A stretch of DNA of 8,437 nucleotides, from the NCBI GenBank assembly GCA_002347125.1, contig DDXG01000210.1:1-8437 (forward strand), written 5' to 3'. The position numbers and the translations under genes are program-made. The first letter of the stretch is position 1. Each line of letters starts with the position of its first letter. This DNA is from Phycisphaerales bacterium UBA2266 (GTDB lineage Bacteria; Planctomycetota; Phycisphaerae; Sedimentisphaerales; Anaerobacaceae). Of this stretch, positions 6,195 through 8,437 are shown in pieces. The notes below the pieces were generated by a model, which was given only the letters and a program-made list of their open reading frames with translations, made no database searches and was not told the origin of the DNA.

Positions 6195-6422
6195 CTACTG
6201 CGTCTGCCCCGCTTTGGCCTGTCCGGGAGCGCCCTCGTAGGTGATCTTGTCCTCCATGATCTCCTGGGTGACGATCTCCAGCAGGGTCTTGCCCTTGGTA
6301 TCGTCGATCAGGGGGCGCGACCCCTGCACGAGTTCGGCTATCCGTTTCTGGACCAGCGCGGTGAGTTTGAATCGCCCGCCGACCTTTCTCAGCATTTCCT
6401 GACTTCTCAGATTCTCAATCAT
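6195..6422 (-). CDS. rpoZ: DNA-directed RNA polymerase omega subunit
   Basis: 75 residues. Omega helps assemble RNA polymerase by chaperoning the beta-prime subunit. Seen: GRFKLTALVQKRIAELVQGSRPLI (16-39) is the signature helix pair (family pattern RF.L..L..KRA..L..G..P.), followed by KGKTLLEIVTQEIMEDKI, equivalent to the K....A..EI..G.I segment. The last 13 residues are a Gly/Ala/Gln tail with no known role. The ATG at 6422 is preceded by GGAG at 8 bases. It sits 39 bases downstream of gmk, the classic position, and upstream of coaC, consistent with one transcript. Confidence 0.93.
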   Translation of the reverse strand: MIENLRSQEMLRKVGGRFKLTALVQKRIAELVQGSRPLIDDTKGKTLLEIVTQEIMEDKITYEGAPGQAKAGQTQ

Positions 6423-6461
6423 CGTTCAGACTCCAGATCACCCGTGGCGCATCGCCCCGGC

Positions 6462-7019
6462 TCAGTCCTGTTCAATCAGCCCAATCACCTCGTTGATCGC
6501 CTTGTCGAGGTCGTCGTTAATCACCATGTGCTCATAGTACTGCCACGCCGCCGCGATTTCATGCCCGGCCCCGTTGAGTCGTTTTTCCCTGGCGGCCTCA
6601 TCGTCGCGCCCGCGTCCGGAGAGCCGTTCGGCCAGCACCTTCTGGGCCGGCGGCATGACGAACACCATCAACGCATCCGGATAGATCGCCTTGGTCTTGC
6701 GGGCGCCCTGAACATCGATCTCCAGGATGACGCTCCTGCCGGCGGCCAGGGCCTCATCCACCTTGTCCTTCGGCGTGCCGTAGAGGTTGCCGAAGACCTC
6801 GGCGTATTCCAGTAGCAGCCCCTGGTCGATACGGCGTTGGAACTCGTCGCGGTCGACGAACCAGTAGTCCTTGCCGTCGACCTCGGCGGCGCTTCCGGGC
6901 CGTGTCGTCACCGAGACGCTCAAGTGTACATTGTCCAGCCGTTTGGCCACCTCCCTGGCGATCGTGCTCTTGCCCACCCCCGACGGCCCACTGATAATGA
7001 TTACCTTTGGCTTTTTCAT
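6462..7019 (-). CDS. gmk: Guanylate kinase
   Basis: 185 residues, cytoplasmic. Phosphorylates GMP to GDP with ATP. Seen: P-loop GPSGVGKST (11-19), GMP-binding segment SVSVTTRPGSAAEVDGKDY (34-52), EYAEVFGNLYGTP (71-83) with E71, Y80 and T82, EIDVQGARK (100-108), lid GRGRDD (136-140 region) with REKRL, and a normal C-terminal helix. Compared with yeast guanylate kinase the GMP-contacting residues R38, E44, Y50, E69, Y78 and D100 are all kept at an offset of +2, but the position of R41 is Ser43. The gene starts at ATG 7019, immediately after the yicC stop with no bases between, and its GGAG lies in the end of yicC. This implies translational coupling. It is the expected length for the family. 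Confidence 0.95.
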   Translation of the reverse strand: MKKPKVIIISGPSGVGKSTIAREVAKRLDNVHLSVSVTTRPGSAAEVDGKDYWFVDRDEFQRRIDQGLLLEYAEVFGNLYGTPKDKVDEALAAGRSVILEIDVQGARKTKAIYPDALMVFVMPPAQKVLAERLSGRGRDDEAAREKRLNGAGHEIAAAWQYYEHMVINDDLDKAINEVIGLIEQD

Positions 7020-7898
7020 CTACTCCACGTTCTGCACCTGCTCCTTGATTCGATCGATTCGGCACTTGACGTCCACGACGCGCGAGATGATCTCGCCGTC
7101 GGTGGCTTTACTGCCTATCGTGTTGGCCTCGCGGAGCATTTCCTGGCAGAGGAAATCCAGCCGGCGTCCCGCCTGGCCGCCCTCGTGGCATATCTGCTCG
7201 AACTGCTTGAGGTGCGAGTCCAGTCGGGCCAGTTCTTCGGATATATCAGAACGATCCGCCAGCACCGCCACCTCGCGGGCCAGCGTCTCGGCGTCGAGCT
7301 TGAGCTTCGCCTCGGCCAGCAGTTCATCGACGCGGCTCTGGAGGCGTCGGGCGTATTCCCGCACGACCGATCCGCCGCGGGAATCGATGACCTCCAAGTC
7401 CCTGCGAATCGCCTCACAGTGGCCACGCAGGTCCGCTTCGAGACTCTGGCCCTCGGCACAGCGCATCTGCTGGACCCTGTCGATCGCGGTGCTGCTCAAC
7501 TCCAGAATCTTGTCTCGCACCCGCACGGCCGTCTCCTCATCGGGCGTCACCGGACGCACCATGCCAGGCAGACTCAACAGATTGCCCACATCCAGGCTAC
7601 CCGCCAGGTCCGGGCCCAGTCGGCTGAGCCGCTCCACGACCGCGCGAAGCGCCGGTTCGTCGATGTCGAACAGGGCGCTGGCCGAGACCTCCTTGAGCCG
7701 GAGCACGTATTGCACCGCGCCCCGCGCAATCCGCCGTCGCAAGAGCTTGTCGATATGCTCCTCAAGATTCACCCCAAGCTCGGGCAGCTTGATGCTGGTC
7801 TTGAAATACCGGCTGTTCAGCGTCTTGACTTCGACGACGTAGCTGACGCCATTGAGCGTGCCCTGCGCCTCGCCGAATCCGGTCATACTGTTGAGCAT
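7020..7898 (-). CDS. yicC: YicC/YloC-family endoribonuclease
   Basis: 292 residues. Known: E. coli YicC is an endoribonuclease that affects small-RNA turnover; members are often next to gmk. Seen: the N-terminal signature MLNSMTGFGEA and VEVKTLNSRYF (22-32), the mid-region RCAEGQSLEADL (146-157), and the C-terminal DUF1732 signature ADRSDISEELARLDSHL (214-230), GRRLDFLCQEMLREANTIGSKA (244-265), ending KEQVQNVE as is typical. A middle section (70-140) is more variable. The start at ATG 7898 was chosen because the family begins with M..SMTGF at the first residues; an in-frame GTG at 7913 would add only 5 residues. An AGGTGA lies 11 bases before the ATG. The gene follows secG by 64 bases and abuts gmk. 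Confidence 0.94.
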   Translation of the reverse strand: MLNSMTGFGEAQGTLNGVSYVVEVKTLNSRYFKTSIKLPELGVNLEEHIDKLLRRRIARGAVQYVLRLKEVSASALFDIDEPALRAVVERLSRLGPDLAGSLDVGNLLSLPGMVRPVTPDEETAVRVRDKILELSSTAIDRVQQMRCAEGQSLEADLRGHCEAIRRDLEVIDSRGGSVVREYARRLQSRVDELLAEAKLKLDAETLAREVAVLADRSDISEELARLDSHLKQFEQICHEGGQAGRRLDFLCQEMLREANTIGSKATDGEIISRVVDVKCRIDRIKEQVQNVE

Positions 7899-7962
7899 AG
7901 TCTGTTCTTTCACCTGACGTTGCGATAGCCCGACGGATCGCCTGGACGATAGAGGTCGCGGC

Positions 7963-8391
7963 CTAATTGGCCGGGGCGTTGACCGGGGTAGGCGTCGTAT
8001 CCCCCGTCGGCGACGTTACAGGCGCCGTCTCGGGCTCGCCGGTTATGGGGGCCGGGGCCGTCGTGCCGGCGGGCACACTCCCGTCCGGGACGGTTGTCTG
8101 CCCAGACGGCGGAACCCCGAAGTCCGTTGTCGTCGGGCGATAGTATTTCGCGGTCACCACCGCCAGCAGGAGAAACACGCACACCAGCACAATGGTGAAC
8201 CACGTCAGGAAGTCGCCCGTCTTGGAACCCAGCAGGCCGCCGGCCATGCCGCCGCCGAAAGCGGCGCTGAGTCCGCCTCCCCGGCCCTTCTGGATCAGAA
8301 CCACCATAACCAGGGTCACGCAGCTCAGGACGAACAGCACCCCGACGATCTTCATGATAATGCCAACAGCCAGTATTGGAGCCACCGCCAT
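7963..8391 (-). CDS. secG: Preprotein translocase subunit SecG with long Thr/Pro-rich tail
   Basis: 142 residues, inner membrane. SecG is the small partner of SecY/SecE in the protein-export channel. Seen: first membrane segment at about 10-34 (GIIMKIVGVLFVLSCVTLVMVVLI), the signature loop QKGRGGGLSAAFGGG (34-48), a second Gly-rich stretch, second membrane segment at about 62-81 (LTWFTIVLVCVFLLLAVVTA), then a hydrophilic tail of about 60 residues rich in Thr, Pro and Ala. The membrane part matches the family well; E. coli SecG is about 110 residues, so the tail makes this one longer. The start at ATG 8391 has GAGGAA 5 bases ahead; a frame open to 8427 runs through a tandem repeat and is not supported. 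First gene seen of the cluster secG-yicC-gmk-rpoZ-coaC-coaB. Confidence 0.92.
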   Translation of the reverse strand: MAVAPILAVGIIMKIVGVLFVLSCVTLVMVVLIQKGRGGGLSAAFGGGMAGGLLGSKTGDFLTWFTIVLVCVFLLLAVVTAKYYRPTTTDFGVPPSGQTTVPDGSVPAGTTAPAPITGEPETAPVTSPTGDTTPTPVNAPAN

Positions 8392-8411
8392 AATCGTTCC
8401 TCGATTGATGA

Positions 8412-8437
8412 AAGAGCACAAGAGCACAAGAGCACAA
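8412..8437. repeat. 8-bp tandem repeat AAGAGCAC, at least three units, upstream of secG
   Basis: AAGAGCAC occurs at 8412-8419, 8420-8427 and 8428-8435 and continues with AA at the window edge, so the array may be longer. It lies about 20 bases upstream of the secG start codon, just beyond its ribosome-binding site, and so in its leader or promoter region. Confidence 0.85.

Noticed and set aside
6837..7928. Plus-strand frames of 323 and 363 codons opposite yicC and gmk
   Set aside because: They are antisense to two well-conserved genes; frames of this length arise readily in GC-rich DNA.

Overview
The window looks like chromosomal DNA from a GC-rich planctomycete, most likely of the class Phycisphaerae (Sedimentisphaerales-like). 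The grounds are a C-terminal dockerin-like calcium loop of the GDINGDC..VDLADFA type at the end of a surface protein, a secreted sugar-cleaving enzyme of the DUF1680 group, and dispersed short repeats between genes. The taxon is inferred from style, not from a marker gene.

Layout from left to right. At 1-205 (+) is the 3' end of a secreted protein with a single terminal dockerin-type loop. All other genes are on the minus strand, so this gene converges on them across an 81-base gap holding a 7-bp tandem repeat. At 287-904 (-) is an unrecognised membrane-anchored protein with a Pro-rich stalk and three 22-residue helical repeats. At 1037-3370 (-) is a secreted GH127/GH146-type beta-L-arabinofuranosidase homologue with its zinc/cysteine active site intact. 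At 3401-4375 (-), 30 bases upstream of it, is a secreted TlpA-like thioredoxin with a helical tail. At 4376-4710 is a gene-free stretch of small hairpins and degenerate repeats.

From 8391 down to 4711 runs a housekeeping cluster, all on the minus strand and read in this order: secG (protein export), yicC (endoribonuclease family), gmk (guanylate kinase), rpoZ (RNA polymerase omega), coaC and coaB (the two central steps of coenzyme A synthesis). The yicC-gmk-rpoZ-coaBC order is widely conserved in bacteria. Here CoaC and CoaB are separate proteins, divided by a 192-bp spacer with hairpins and a second copy of the 7-bp repeat, which touches the coaB start codon.

I did not find a defence system, mobile element, CRISPR array, tRNA or rRNA. 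The points most worth following are the repeat array forming the coaB leader, the three-repeat stalk protein, a possible redox link between the TlpA-like protein and the cysteine-dependent glycosidase, and a guanylate kinase lacking one of its usual GMP-phosphate-binding arginines.
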